A DNA stretch of 64,000 nucleotides, taken from Chitinophaga varians. Its GTDB lineage: Bacteria; Bacteroidota; Bacteroidia; Chitinophagales; Chitinophagaceae. Shown here piece by piece: positions 1 to 10,415 of this stretch (position 1 is its first letter; every line of letters starts with the position of its first letter). Below the pieces are notes generated by a model. That model saw only the letters and a program-made list of their open reading frames with translations. It was not told the DNA's origin and did no database searches. The stretch covers positions 1,178,001 to 1,242,000 of the forward strand of contig NZ_JABAIA010000003.1 of assembly GCF_012641275.1 (NCBI RefSeq), given 5' to 3'. The position numbers and the translations under genes are program-made.

Positions 1-3000
1 ACCAGGATGTGCCGTTTGAAAAAGTGGTGGAGGCAGTCGTGAAGGAACGTGATCTGAGTTACAGCCCGCTGTTCCAGGTGATCTTTACATTGCAGAACAT
101 GCCGGTGGCCACTGACCTCGCCCTGGGCGCCACACATTTGCAACCGGAAAGGATCGCGTATACCACGGCGCAGGTAGACCTTAATTTCACTGTAGAGGAA
201 ACAGCCGGAGGACTGACAGGCAGCGTGGAATATTGCACGGACCTGTTTAGGGAAGAGACAGTGCTGCAAATGATCAGGCACTTCAAACAACTGCTGGCGG
301 CCATCGTTGTGAGCCCTTCCGCAGCAGTAGGCTTTTTGCCGATGTTGTCGGCGGAGGAAGAAACACAGTTGCTGAAAGGTTTTAACCAGACAGACAGCAG
401 CTACCCGGCTGATAAAAACATCACAGCTCTCTTCGCGGAACAGGCTGCGCTGACACCGGATGCCACAGCCCTGGTATTTGACGGTAGGGAAATAACCTAC
501 CAGACGTTGGATATTGCTTCCACACAACTGGCGCAATACCTCGTGGAGGCAGGTGTAACCTCCGGCATGCGGGTGCCCGTTTGCATGGAGCGGTCAGAAT
601 GGCTGATCACCGCTATCCTGGCGATATTAAAGGCAGGAGGCGCTTATGTGCCGGTAGATCCGCATTATCCGGCAGAACGTATCAGCTACATGCTGGCCGA
701 AAGCGACAGTACGCTGTTGCTCACTACCACCACGCATGCAGCAGCACTGGAGCAGACAGCTACAGCCATGAAGCCTGTTTGCCTGGACCAGCTGGCTGAA
801 ACACTGGCGTCCATGACGATGTCAACGCCATTGCCAGTGGCGCTTCCGCAGGACCTGGCTTATGTCATTTATACCTCCGGTTCTACCGGTAAGCCCAAAG
901 GGGTGATGGTAAGCCATCAGAATGTGGTGAGCCTTGTGAAAGGAGTGGACTATGTGTCCTTTAGCGCGGCGGATAGTTTATTGTCCACCGGCGCCCCTTC
1001 TTTCGATGCCGCTACCTTTGAGTATTGGGGCATGTTGCTTAACGGCGGCCGCCTTATTCTCTGCCCGGAACAGCAGTTGCTGGACAACGAGGTACTGAAA
1101 CGGGAAATCAGCGCTCACCAGGTAAATATGATGTGGTTTACCGCCAGCTGGTTCAATCAGCTGATCGATACCGACATCAGTATTTTTGAACCCTTATCGG
1201 TAGTGCTGGCCGGTGGGGAGAAACTATCCGAAGAACATATCAGCAAATTAAAACAACGGTATCCCGCCCTGACCGTTATTAACGGTTACGGTCCTACGGA
1301 GAATACGACCTTTTCTATTACCTATACAGTAGAAACAGGTGAAGTGAAGGTACCGGTGCCGGTCGGCCGGCCGTTGAGCAACCGGAAGGTATATATCCTG
1401 GACAGCCGCCGCCAGATAGTGCCGGTGGGTGTTACCGGCGAAATCTATGTCGGTGGTGCCGGTCTTGCCTTAGGTTACCTCAACTTACCGGAGCTGACAG
1501 CAGAACGGTTCATCTTCCATCAGTTTGATAACGGCCGCGTCGAACGGTTATATAAGACCGGGGACCTGGGATGCTGGCAGGCAGACGGCAACGTGCTTTG
1601 CCTGGGCCGAACAGACGACCAGGTGAAGATACGGGGCTACCGTATTGAACCGGGTGAAACGGAAAGGGTGCTGCAACAGTGTGAATGGGTGGAACAAGCG
1701 GTAGTAATGGCGCGCACGAATGAGCAGGGCAGTAAATACCTTGCTGGTTATATCGTGCCGGCAGGTGCCTTTGAAAGAGAGAAAATACAGACTTATCTCA
1801 AACAGTTGCTGCCGGACTATATGGTGCCCGCAGCCCTGGTGCCACTGGAAAAACTGCCGCTGACCAGCAACGGGAAGGTAAATAAGCGAGCCTTGCCTGA
1901 GCCGGAACAGTCCCTGATGCCAGCAGCAGCGTATATGCCTCCGCGTAATGCCACGGAGCTGGCGTTGACAGGTATCTGGCAACAATTGCTGAAGGTGTCA
2001 CGGATAGGCATATATGATAACTTCTTTGAACTGGGCGGCCATTCACTATTGGTGACCCGTGTGGTATCTGCCATACGGCGTGAGCTGAATGTTGAGGTCC
2101 CCATACGTGACCTCTTTACTCATCCGACAGTAGCCACATTGGCTGAGCATATCCGTGGTCAGCAACCAGGCGCTGTATTGCCGGCCGTGACTGCATCTCC
2201 GCGGGAAGGAAAGCTGCCGCTTTCTTCCGCGCAGGAAAGGTTGTGGTTTATAGACCGCATGGAAGGCAGCGTTGCTTACCATATGCCAATGGTGTTAAAA
2301 CTGGATGGCGATCCGGACGTGACAGCACTGGAAAACGCCCTGAAAACAATTGTAGACAGACATGAAGCGCTGCGTACCGTTTTCCTGGAAGAAGACGGAG
2401 AGCTAAGCCAGCATATCCTGCCTTCCGGCAGCTGGCAGCTGCAGGTAAGGGACAGGACCGGGGAAGCTGACCGGGAGAAGGTATTGGAAGAAATTGAAAG
2501 GTATTGTAACCAGCCATTCAACCTGGCAACGGATTATATGTTGCGGGTACAGCTGGTGCAACTGGCTGCCCGTGAGCACTTCCTTGTAGTGGTGCAGCAC
2601 CATATCGCATCTGATGGCTGGTCTGTGTCAATATTGCTCAAGGAACTGATACGGCTGTACGAAGCGGAGCACCGGCATCAGCCGCACCAGCTGGAGCCTT
2701 TGCAGGTGCAGTATGCAGACTATGCGTTGTGGCACCGGCATCACCTGCAGGGCGCCCTGCTCGATCAGCAGTTGTCGTACTGGAAAGAAAAGCTGGATGA
2801 TATCACAACACTGCAGTTGCCCACCGATTTCCCGCGCCCTGCCACGGTAAGCACCCGCGGCAACACCTTGTACTATGAGGTGGACGGCACGCTGACAGCC
2901 GGGTTAAACCAGCTGTCCAGGCAGCAGGGGGCCACGTTGTTTATGACGATGCTGGCCGCTTTTAAAGTGTTGCTGTACCGCTACAGCGGACAGGAAGACA

Positions 3001-6000
3001 TCTGTGTGGGCAGCCCTATTGCCAACCGTACCCAGCAAACGATAGAACCGCTTATCGGTTTTTTTGTCAATACCATTGCGCTGCGCAGTAACCTGTCCGG
3101 TAACCCGGACTTCCTGTCGCTGCTCCGGCAGGTAAAAGCCACTTTGCTGGAGGCGTACCAATACCAGGACGCCCCGTTTGAGAAAATCGTGGAAGCCGTG
3201 GTGAGCGACCGTGATATAAGCCGTACGCCCTTGTTCCAGGTGATGTTTATTATGCAGAACCTGCCGGAGGTGCCGGATTTGCAGTTGGACGATGTGCAGG
3301 TAACGATACAGCCGGTGCCTAACACCACTTCCAAATTCGATCTGACGGTGGATGTTACCACTACTGCTACCGGGCTGCGTTTCCGGGTGGAGTATTGCAG
3401 CGATCTCTATGAGGAGGCTACCATCGCCAGGATGATGGAACATTACCTGGTACTCCTGGAAGCGGTGGTGACAGCGCCTTCCAGACATATAGGAACATTG
3501 CCGATGCTTACGGCGGCTGAAGAAAAACAATTAGTACAGACCTTTAATGATACGGCCGGTACCTATCCTGCCGGTATGGCGGTGATAGACCTGTTCGAAG
3601 CGCAGGCACGGCAAACGCCGGACGCAGTGGCCGTTGTTTTTGGAACGGAACGGTATACTTACCGGCAGCTGAATGAAAGGGCCAATCAACTGGCCCATTA
3701 TCTCCGGAAAAAAGGGGTGGTGGAAAATACACTGATACCCGTTTGTATGTCCCGCTCTCCGGAGATGATCACCGCCATTGTCGGCATCCTGAAGGCAGGC
3801 GCCACTTATGTGCCGGTGGATCCGGCTTATCCGGAGGTGCGTATCCGTTATATCCTGGCCGACACTGACTTCACCCTGATGATCACAGATGCACGCAGCC
3901 AGACGGTTTTACCCGCAGACATCCCAACGGAACGGATACTGACATTATCAGCAACAGCTGGAGAAGCGGTACTATCGGGCCAGCCGGTGACGGACCCCGA
4001 CCGGTATACTTCTCCGGACAAGCTGACTTACCTGATCTATACTTCTGGTTCCACCGGGCAACCGAAAGGCGTGGAAATGCCTGACAAGGCCTTGTTTAAC
4101 CTGCTTTGCTGGCAACAACAGGAGATCGATACCCGGACGCCTAAACGTATATTGCAGTTCGCCAGTATCAATTTCGACGTGAGCTTCCAGGAGATATTCT
4201 TCACGCTCAGTTTTGGCGGCAGTCTTCACCTGGTGGACGAACAACGCCGGAAAGACATGGCTGTCCTGATGGAACAGATCAACACAGAAAAAATCAATTG
4301 CCTCTTCCTGCCTTATGTGGTATTAAAAAACCTGGTCGAATACGCACAGGAAAGCGGTATCTACCCGCAATACCTGCAGGAGGTGGTTACAGCCGGTGAA
4401 CAGCTCAAACTGAGCAATGACCTCCGGTTGTTCCTGGAAAAAGGCAATACCCGACTGCATAACCAGTACGGGCCTACGGAAGCGCACGTGGTGAGTGCCT
4501 ACACGATACAGCCGGAAGACTATACCCACCGGGTATTGCCGCCTATCGGTAAGCCGATTGCCAATACGAAACTATATATCCTGGATGCCAACGGTAATCC
4601 CTGTCCGGTTGGAGTGCCAGGGGAGCTGTTCATCGGTGGTGTACAGGTGGCCAAAGGATACCTGCATCTGCCGGAACTGACGGCCGAACGTTTTATGGCC
4701 GATCCGTTTGATGTGACCGGGGCAGGACGCTTGTACAAAACCGGCGATGTCTGCTGCTGGTTGCCCGACGGCAATATCAACTACCTGGCGCGTAAGGACG
4801 ACCAGGTGAAGATCCGCGGTAACCGGGTGGAAATAGGCGAGGTGGAAAGCGTACTGGGTCAGTGTGACCTGGTGGCGCAATGTGTGGTGCTTGTAAAAAA
4901 TGATCAATACGGCAATAAACGGCTGGTAGCCTATGTGGTGCCACAGCAGCACTTCGGCAAAGACGAACTGCGCACATGGATGCAGTCCAGGCTGCCGGAG
5001 TATATGGTCCCATCTCTTTTCATCACTTTACCGGAACTGCCGTTGACCAATAACGGCAAGGTCAACAAACGCGCACTGCCCGAAGCTGACCTGAGCGCGC
5101 TCGGCGGCGCAGGGTACGTGGCGCCACGTAACCTGACGGAACAACAACTGGCTGGTATCTGGAGTGCGCTGTTACAGGTGGAAAAAATAAGTGTGCACGA
5201 TAACTTCTTTGAGCTGGGAGGCCATTCGTTGTTGGCCATGCGCCTGCAGTCTGCCCTGCGTAAGCAAATGGAGGTGGAAATGGCGGTGAAATCCATCTTT
5301 GCCAATCCTACCATCGCGAGGCTGGCGGCGTTTATCCGCCAGCACGGCAAGGGCTTGCTGCTGCCGGCGGTAACACCGCAGCAACGGCCGGAACTGATTC
5401 CGTTGTCGTATAGCCAGGAACGTTTGTGGTTCATCGATCAGATGGAAGGCAGCGTGCAATACCATATGCCGGTAGTGTTGCGGATGGAAGGCGTCCTGGA
5501 TAAAGCGGCGCTGGCAAACGCGTTCCGTGACCTGGTGGACCGGCACGAGGTGCTGCGGTCTGTCATTGTACAGGTGGACGGGCATTCCGGTCAACAGGTA
5601 TTGCCTGCGCAGCAATGGCAGCTGCAACAAATTGATCTGTGCGGCCGTCCGCAGGCAATAGCGGATTATCGTTCCCTTGTGCATAGTTTGATAAGGAAAC
5701 CTTTTGACCTTACCAGGGAGCATATGTTACGGGTGCACCTGATCGCACTGGACGCCAATACGCACATTCTGGTGATGAACATGCACCATATTGCCTCCGA
5801 TGGTTGGTCTATCGGTATTCTGTTCAGGGAATTGATTGCCCTTTACAAGGGTTATACTGCCGGTGAGAAAGTGAAATTGCCCGCACTCGACATACAATAT
5901 GCGGACTACGCCATCTGGCAGCGGACGTATATGTCAGACGAGGTACTGGCGACGCAGCTGCTTTACTGGAAAGAAAACCTGAAAGGCGTACCGGCGCTGC

Positions 6001-9000
6001 AACTGCCGACAGATAAAACAAGACCGGCAATAAAAGGCAAAAACGGCGCTGTGGAATACCTGCAATTCGACCATGAACTGTCAGAACAATTGCTGGCCCT
6101 GTCCCAACAGGAAGGGGTGACGCTTTTCATGACGTTGCTGACAGCCCTCAATGTGTTATTGTACCGTTACAGCGGGCAGGATGACATCTGCGTGGGCACG
6201 CCAATCTCCGGCCGTATCCGCCAGGAGGTGGAAGGCCTCGCCGGCTTCTTCATCAACACGTTGGCCCTGCGCAGCAATCTCGCCGGTAACCCGGAATTCC
6301 TTTCCCTGCTGCAACAGGTAAAACAAACGACGCTGAGCGCCTATGAATACCAGGAAGTGCCCCTGGAGAAGATAGTGGACGCTGTAGTGACGGAGCGCGA
6401 TATGAGCCGCAGCCCGTTGTTCCAGGTGATGCTGGTATTGCAGAATACGCCGGACATACCCGAGCTGACATTGGGGGCCGTGCAGTTATCGGAAGAACCG
6501 CTGGACCATATCACGTCTGTCTTTGACCTTAACTTCTGCCTGAAAGAGACGGCAGACGGGCTTTCCCTGATCATTCAATACAGTACGGACCTGTTCTACG
6601 GGGATACCGTGAGAAGGATGGGTAAACATTTTGAGCATTTGTTGCGGTCCATTACCCTTCAACCCGCCACACGCATATGTGCGTTGCCGTTATTGGACGA
6701 AGCAGAAGAACAACAGCTGCTGGAAGGCTTTAACAGCAATATCACCGAAGTGCCGCAGGGCGCTTCCCTGGTGAGTTTGTTCTCGGACACGGCAGCGGCT
6801 GTGCCTGACGCAGTAGCGTTGATGTTTAAGGACGGTACATTGACTTATAAAGAACTGGACGAACGCTCTAACCAGATGGCCTACTACCTGCGGAGCAAAG
6901 GGGTGGTCCGGGACACGCTGGTGCCTTTGTGTATGGAGCGCTCACCGGAGATGATTATCAGTATATATGGTATTATGAAGGCAGGTGGTGCATATGTGCC
7001 AGTAGACCCGGAATATCCGGCTGAAAGGATACAGTATATCCTGGAGGATACCGCCGCAGGCATTATGGTCAGTAGCCCTGCTGCCAGCGACAGACTGGGC
7101 GCCGCAACAGCAGGTGTTACCCTCGTGATGGCCGCAGACGCGGATTTGTTTGCCAATTATCCGGTAACGGCACTGCCGGACAGTCCGGCTGCCGGTGATC
7201 TGGCCTATGTGATATACACTTCCGGCTCTACAGGCAAACCGAAAGGCGTATTGGTGGAACATGGCGGCGTAGTGAACCTGGTTTGTCAGCAGGAGGTGCT
7301 GCAGATACAAACAGACACCCGTGTGTTACAGTTCGCGTCTATAGGTTTCGATGCCTCCTGCATGGAAATATTCAGCACATTGTCTCATGGCGCCGTACTA
7401 GTGCTGCCGCGTAAGGAAGACCTGATGTCTTCCGCCGGATTTGCAACGCTGATCAATAAACGAAAAGTGGAGGTGTTGTTTTTACCGCCGTCCTACCTGC
7501 ATAGCATGAAAGACCTGTTGGGCAGGGTGAAAACCATTGTGTCCTGTGGTGAGCCGTTAAACCGGGAAGATGGCAGGTTCCTGCAAGCCCGGGGCGTACG
7601 GTTTCTTAACGCCTACGGGCCTACGGAAAACAGTATCTGCACCACCTTGTCCGATGACCCTATCCGGGAAGACGGCGTAGTAGTGATCGGAAAGCCGGTA
7701 GCTAACATGCAGGTGTACATCCAGGACGCGCATGGCGGACTATGCCCGGTAGGTGTGGCAGGTGAGATTTGTGTGAGTGGCGCCGGTCTGGCCCGCGGTT
7801 ATCTCAACCGTCCGGAGCTTACCCAGGAAAAATTTGTTATCAATCCTTTTGCCGGTGACGGCGAAACCCGGATGTACCGTACCGGCGATCTGGGCCGCTG
7901 GCTGCCCGACGGAAATATCGAATACATGGGGCGGATCGATGAGCAGGTGAAAGTACGCGGATACCGTATTGAACTGGGTGAAATAGAAAACGTGCTGCAG
8001 GAATGTGAGCAGGTGAATGAAGCGGTGGTAGTAGTGAAAGGGGGAGAGCATGACAATAAACTGCTCGTGGCTTATGTGATACCACAGGAAGAATTCAATA
8101 AAGACGCTATTGTTGCCTATCTGAAGCGCAAACTGCCCGACTTTATGGTGCCGCCGGTGATCATTCCGATGGAGTCGTTCCCGCTCACGCCTAACGGCAA
8201 GATTGACAGGAAAGGATTACCGTCGCCAACCTCCCAGATGCTCACAGGGCAACAGCAGGATGCGGGTCCAGCCAACGAAATAGAAGAACGGCTGCTGGAA
8301 ATATGGAAAGAGGTGCTGAACTTACCACGGTTAAGCATACACGACAATTTCTTTGCTGCCGGTGGTAACTCTATCACCGCGATCCGGTTGATCGCCAAGA
8401 TGAAGGTGGATTTCCAGGTTTCCATCAATGACCTGTTCCAACATCCCACCATTGCCGGTATCTCTAAATATGTGATTTATGAAAAGAATCACTTTAAAAA
8501 CAAACTGGCGGCATTGATGGCCAGGTTCGATCCGGCGCAGACGGACCACGAAGCCATGCAGGCACAGGCAGCGCAAATGCAGCATATGCTGGCAGAACAG
8601 CAACGGCCGTACCTGGAAGAAGTGAAAGCGTGGCAACAGCTGGACGTCAGCAGCACCACCACTTATCAGCAGATCTTACTGCTGGGCGCAACAGGCTACC
8701 TGGGCATTCATTTGTTATATGACCTGCTGCAGCGCGATACGCCGGTATGCGTGCTGGTGCGCGCAGAAAGCGATGAAGCGGCCTTTAGCCGGTTGTCGGA
8801 GAAGTATGCTTTTTACTTTGGTAAGCCATTGCCTAAAGACCAGGCAAACCTGCGGGTATGGAAGGGAGATATCGCTCTACCGCAGCTGGGCATGGACGCT
8901 GCCGTGTTTGAGACGCTGATGTCCGAAACGGACTGTATCCTGAATACGGCCGCCAACGTAAAACACTATGGCAGCTACAGCGAGTTTGAAGCGGTGAACA

Positions 9001-9806
9001 CGCGCTCTGTACAGACGATATTGGATTTTTGCAAAACAGGAAAGAAAAAGGTCATCCATCATATCTCCACTACCAGTGTGGCAGGTATGGCAGCGAAAGA
9101 CAGTACCGACTACCTCTACACCGAAGCCGATTTGTTCAAGGGACAGGAAGTGCCAAACTTCTATGCCAAGAGCAAACTCGAAGCGGAACGCTTGCTGGAC
9201 ACGGCCAGGGCAGAAGGAACTGACGTGAATATCTATCGCGTGGGCCACTTGTCATTTCATTCTGCTACGGGCAAGTTCCAGGAGAATATCGATAACAATG
9301 CCTTCTATAACCAGATCAAAGGGTTTATTTCCTTCCAGGTGATGCCGGAAGAATTCAATGAGGTGGAGTTGTCCAACATCGACCAGGTGTCTGCGGCAAT
9401 ACTGCAGATTTTTGACAAGCCCGCATTGCTGAACAGGAATTACCACGTCCGTAACCCGCACCTGCTCTCTGCTGCTGAGTTTGTAGCTTATCTGAACAGT
9501 TACGGGTACGATCTGGAATTGGCCAACACCTATACTTACCTGGAGAAAATGCTGCAATCGTACAATACCAAAAAAGACCTGATAGACCGTTTGTTCCTGC
9601 AGGCTGACCTCTTCGGCGATGACAGGCAGGATATAGGGCACCCGTACCAGGTATGTTATGAGGCCACAAATGCCATCCTGAAGAAAATGAAATTCCGATG
9701 GGCGCGCTTCGATGAGGAAAAAGTACACCTGATGATTCAGTATGCTGTGGAAGTTGGTTTCTTTGAGCCTGTTCGCAGGAAAATGGCCTCTTTGAGAGAC
9801 TACTGA
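1..9806 (+). CDS. Non-ribosomal peptide synthetase, C-terminal part (C-A-T-C-A-T-C-A-T-reductase)
   Basis: The frame is open from base 3, so the gene starts upstream of the window; about 3267 residues are visible. Residue numbers count from the codon at base 9. Domains in order: end of a condensation domain (1-110), A1 (~135-640), carrier T1 (Ser ~679 in GGHSL), C2 (HHIASDG, His864-865), A2, T2 (Ser ~1740), C3 (His1926-1927), A3, T3 (Ser ~2788), and a terminal thioester reductase with GATGYLG at 2893 and the Tyr3052-x-x-x-Lys3056 pair. Read by alignment to GrsA, the ten-residue specificity codes are DAFWLGGTFK (A1, valine), DVQFVAQVVK (A2, proline-like) and DAMFVCAICK (A3, Phe-like ending). 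No epimerase or thioesterase is visible. The reductase should release the peptide as an aldehyde. Val-Pro-Phe-al matches the end of falcitidin-type pentapeptide aldehydes from Chitinophaga. NRPS identity is certain; the product is inferred. Confidence 0.97.
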   Translation, partial: QDVPFEKVVEAVVKERDLSYSPLFQVIFTLQNMPVATDLALGATHLQPERIAYTTAQVDLNFTVEETAGGLTGSVEYCTDLFREETVLQMIRHFKQLLAAIVVSPSAAVGFLPMLSAEEETQLLKGFNQTDSSYPADKNITALFAEQAALTPDATALVFDGREITYQTLDIASTQLAQYLVEAGVTSGMRVPVCMERSEWLITAILAILKAGGAYVPVDPHYPAERISYMLAESDSTLLLTTTTHAAALEQTATAMKPVCLDQLAETLASMTMSTPLPVALPQDLAYVIYTSGSTGKPKGVMVSHQNVVSLVKGVDYVSFSAADSLLSTGAPSFDAATFEYWGMLLNGGRLILCPEQQLLDNEVLKREISAHQVNMMWFTASWFNQLIDTDISIFEPLSVVLAGGEKLSEEHISKLKQRYPALTVINGYGPTENTTFSITYTVETGEVKVPVPVGRPLSNRKVYILDSRRQIVPVGVTGEIYVGGAGLALGYLNLPELTAERFIFHQFDNGRVERLYKTGDLGCWQADGNVLCLGRTDDQVKIRGYRIEPGETERVLQQCEWVEQAVVMARTNEQGSKYLAGYIVPAGAFEREKIQTYLKQLLPDYMVPAALVPLEKLPLTSNGKVNKRALPEPEQSLMPAAAYMPPRNATELALTGIWQQLLKVSRIGIYDNFFELGGHSLLVTRVVSAIRRELNVEVPIRDLFTHPTVATLAEHIRGQQPGAVLPAVTASPREGKLPLSSAQERLWFIDRMEGSVAYHMPMVLKLDGDPDVTALENALKTIVDRHEALRTVFLEEDGELSQHILPSGSWQLQVRDRTGEADREKVLEEIERYCNQPFNLATDYMLRVQLVQLAAREHFLVVVQHHIASDGWSVSILLKELIRLYEAEHRHQPHQLEPLQVQYADYALWHRHHLQGALLDQQLSYWKEKLDDITTLQLPTDFPRPATVSTRGNTLYYEVDGTLTAGLNQLSRQQGATLFMTMLAAFKVLLYRYSGQEDICVGSPIANRTQQTIEPLIGFFVNTIALRSNLSGNPDFLSLLRQVKATLLEAYQYQDAPFEKIVEAVVSDRDISRTPLFQVMFIMQNLPEVPDLQLDDVQVTIQPVPNTTSKFDLTVDVTTTATGLRFRVEYCSDLYEEATIARMMEHYLVLLEAVVTAPSRHIGTLPMLTAAEEKQLVQTFNDTAGTYPAGMAVIDLFEAQARQTPDAVAVVFGTERYTYRQLNERANQLAHYLRKKGVVENTLIPVCMSRSPEMITAIVGILKAGATYVPVDPAYPEVRIRYILADTDFTLMITDARSQTVLPADIPTERILTLSATAGEAVLSGQPVTDPDRYTSPDKLTYLIYTSGSTGQPKGVEMPDKALFNLLCWQQQEIDTRTPKRILQFASINFDVSFQEIFFTLSFGGSLHLVDEQRRKDMAVLMEQINTEKINCLFLPYVVLKNLVEYAQESGIYPQYLQEVVTAGEQLKLSNDLRLFLEKGNTRLHNQYGPTEAHVVSAYTIQPEDYTHRVLPPIGKPIANTKLYILDANGNPCPVGVPGELFIGGVQVAKGYLHLPELTAERFMADPFDVTGAGRLYKTGDVCCWLPDGNINYLARKDDQVKIRGNRVEIGEVESVLGQCDLVAQCVVLVKNDQYGNKRLVAYVVPQQHFGKDELRTWMQSRLPEYMVPSLFITLPELPLTNNGKVNKRALPEADLSALGGAGYVAPRNLTEQQLAGIWSALLQVEKISVHDNFFELGGHSLLAMRLQSALRKQMEVEMAVKSIFANPTIARLAAFIRQHGKGLLLPAVTPQQRPELIPLSYSQERLWFIDQMEGSVQYHMPVVLRMEGVLDKAALANAFRDLVDRHEVLRSVIVQVDGHSGQQVLPAQQWQLQQIDLCGRPQAIADYRSLVHSLIRKPFDLTREHMLRVHLIALDANTHILVMNMHHIASDGWSIGILFRELIALYKGYTAGEKVKLPALDIQYADYAIWQRTYMSDEVLATQLLYWKENLKGVPALQLPTDKTRPAIKGKNGAVEYLQFDHELSEQLLALSQQEGVTLFMTLLTALNVLLYRYSGQDDICVGTPISGRIRQEVEGLAGFFINTLALRSNLAGNPEFLSLLQQVKQTTLSAYEYQEVPLEKIVDAVVTERDMSRSPLFQVMLVLQNTPDIPELTLGAVQLSEEPLDHITSVFDLNFCLKETADGLSLIIQYSTDLFYGDTVRRMGKHFEHLLRSITLQPATRICALPLLDEAEEQQLLEGFNSNITEVPQGASLVSLFSDTAAAVPDAVALMFKDGTLTYKELDERSNQMAYYLRSKGVVRDTLVPLCMERSPEMIISIYGIMKAGGAYVPVDPEYPAERIQYILEDTAAGIMVSSPAASDRLGAATAGVTLVMAADADLFANYPVTALPDSPAAGDLAYVIYTSGSTGKPKGVLVEHGGVVNLVCQQEVLQIQTDTRVLQFASIGFDASCMEIFSTLSHGAVLVLPRKEDLMSSAGFATLINKRKVEVLFLPPSYLHSMKDLLGRVKTIVSCGEPLNREDGRFLQARGVRFLNAYGPTENSICTTLSDDPIREDGVVVIGKPVANMQVYIQDAHGGLCPVGVAGEICVSGAGLARGYLNRPELTQEKFVINPFAGDGETRMYRTGDLGRWLPDGNIEYMGRIDEQVKVRGYRIELGEIENVLQECEQVNEAVVVVKGGEHDNKLLVAYVIPQEEFNKDAIVAYLKRKLPDFMVPPVIIPMESFPLTPNGKIDRKGLPSPTSQMLTGQQQDAGPANEIEERLLEIWKEVLNLPRLSIHDNFFAAGGNSITAIRLIAKMKVDFQVSINDLFQHPTIAGISKYVIYEKNHFKNKLAALMARFDPAQTDHEAMQAQAAQMQHMLAEQQRPYLEEVKAWQQLDVSSTTTYQQILLLGATGYLGIHLLYDLLQRDTPVCVLVRAESDEAAFSRLSEKYAFYFGKPLPKDQANLRVWKGDIALPQLGMDAAVFETLMSETDCILNTAANVKHYGSYSEFEAVNTRSVQTILDFCKTGKKKVIHHISTTSVAGMAAKDSTDYLYTEADLFKGQEVPNFYAKSKLEAERLLDTARAEGTDVNIYRVGHLSFHSATGKFQENIDNNAFYNQIKGFISFQVMPEEFNEVELSNIDQVSAAILQIFDKPALLNRNYHVRNPHLLSAAEFVAYLNSYGYDLELANTYTYLEKMLQSYNTKKDLIDRLFLQADLFGDDRQDIGHPYQVCYEATNAILKKMKFRWARFDEEKVHLMIQYAVEVGFFEPVRRKMASLRDY

Positions 9807-9836
9807 TGCGTTCAGCGTGACGAGATGGAATATTAC

Positions 9837-9869
9837 AAGGCCTGCGCAAGTCGCAGGTCTTGTTTTTTT
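9837..9869 (+). terminator. Rho-independent terminator of the NRPS gene
   Basis: A 9-bp stem (AGGCCTGCG with CGCAGGTCT, one G-U pair) and a short loop are followed by a run of seven T. It lies 31 bp after the NRPS stop codon, so no further synthetase gene follows in this transcript. Confidence 0.8.
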
Positions 9870-9955
9870 AGCGGGATGAAATAGGTTGCTATGTATTAAT
9901 AATCTTTAATTTGCAGCACGTTATATTTGACGCAACATTACATCTCAAAAAGAAT

Positions 9956-10354
9956 ATGAAAATAATTGACAAGCTGGCCTGGATAGAAATTAAAAATAAA
10001 TCTATATTATCTACAAAGTCTTTCGGAAAACAAAAGTATTATATCCCCGGAGGTAAAAGAGAACAGGGGGAAAATGATGAGCAGGCGTTGTGCCGCGAGG
10101 TGTTGGAGGAACTTACAGTGGAACTTAAAACTGAAACACTGAAATTCGTCGGAACGTTTGAAGCGCAGGCAGACAGCCATCCGGACGGTGTTTTGGTGAA
10201 GATGACCTGTTACACCGCAGATTATACCGGAACATTAAAAGAATCCGCAGAAATAGAAGAACTCAGGTGGTTAAAGTATGCTGACAAAGATAAAATTTCA
10301 GAAGTTGATAAATTGATTTTTGATTTTTTAAAAGATCAACATTTGATCGACTAA
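9956..10354 (+). CDS. Nudix hydrolase
   Basis: Protein of 132 residues with a Nudix box, starting GGKREQGENDEQALCREV and continuing LEEL, which fits Gx5Ex7REUxEE with the final Gly replaced. Nudix enzymes hydrolyse nucleoside diphosphates linked to another group; the substrate cannot be told here. The frame is open from 9911, but the stretch before 9956 looks non-coding and ATG-AAA at 9956 starts a normal Nudix beta strand, so I use that start. There is no clear Shine-Dalgarno sequence, as is common in Bacteroidota. It follows the NRPS terminator and is probably a separate unit, not a tailoring enzyme. Confidence 0.88.
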   Translation: MKIIDKLAWIEIKNKSILSTKSFGKQKYYIPGGKREQGENDEQALCREVLEELTVELKTETLKFVGTFEAQADSHPDGVLVKMTCYTADYTGTLKESAEIEELRWLKYADKDKISEVDKLIFDFLKDQHLID

Positions 10355-10360
10355 TGACAC

Positions 10361-10407
10361 AAATAACAAAGGCTTCAAAACTACTTGTTTTAAAGCCTTT
10401 GTTATTT
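10361..10407. terminator. Bidirectional terminator
   Basis: Perfect 15-bp inverted repeat (AAATAACAAAGGCTT and its complement) between two convergent genes. A-rich and T-rich flanks allow it to act on both strands. Confidence 0.85.
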
Positions 10408-10415
10408 ATATGATG

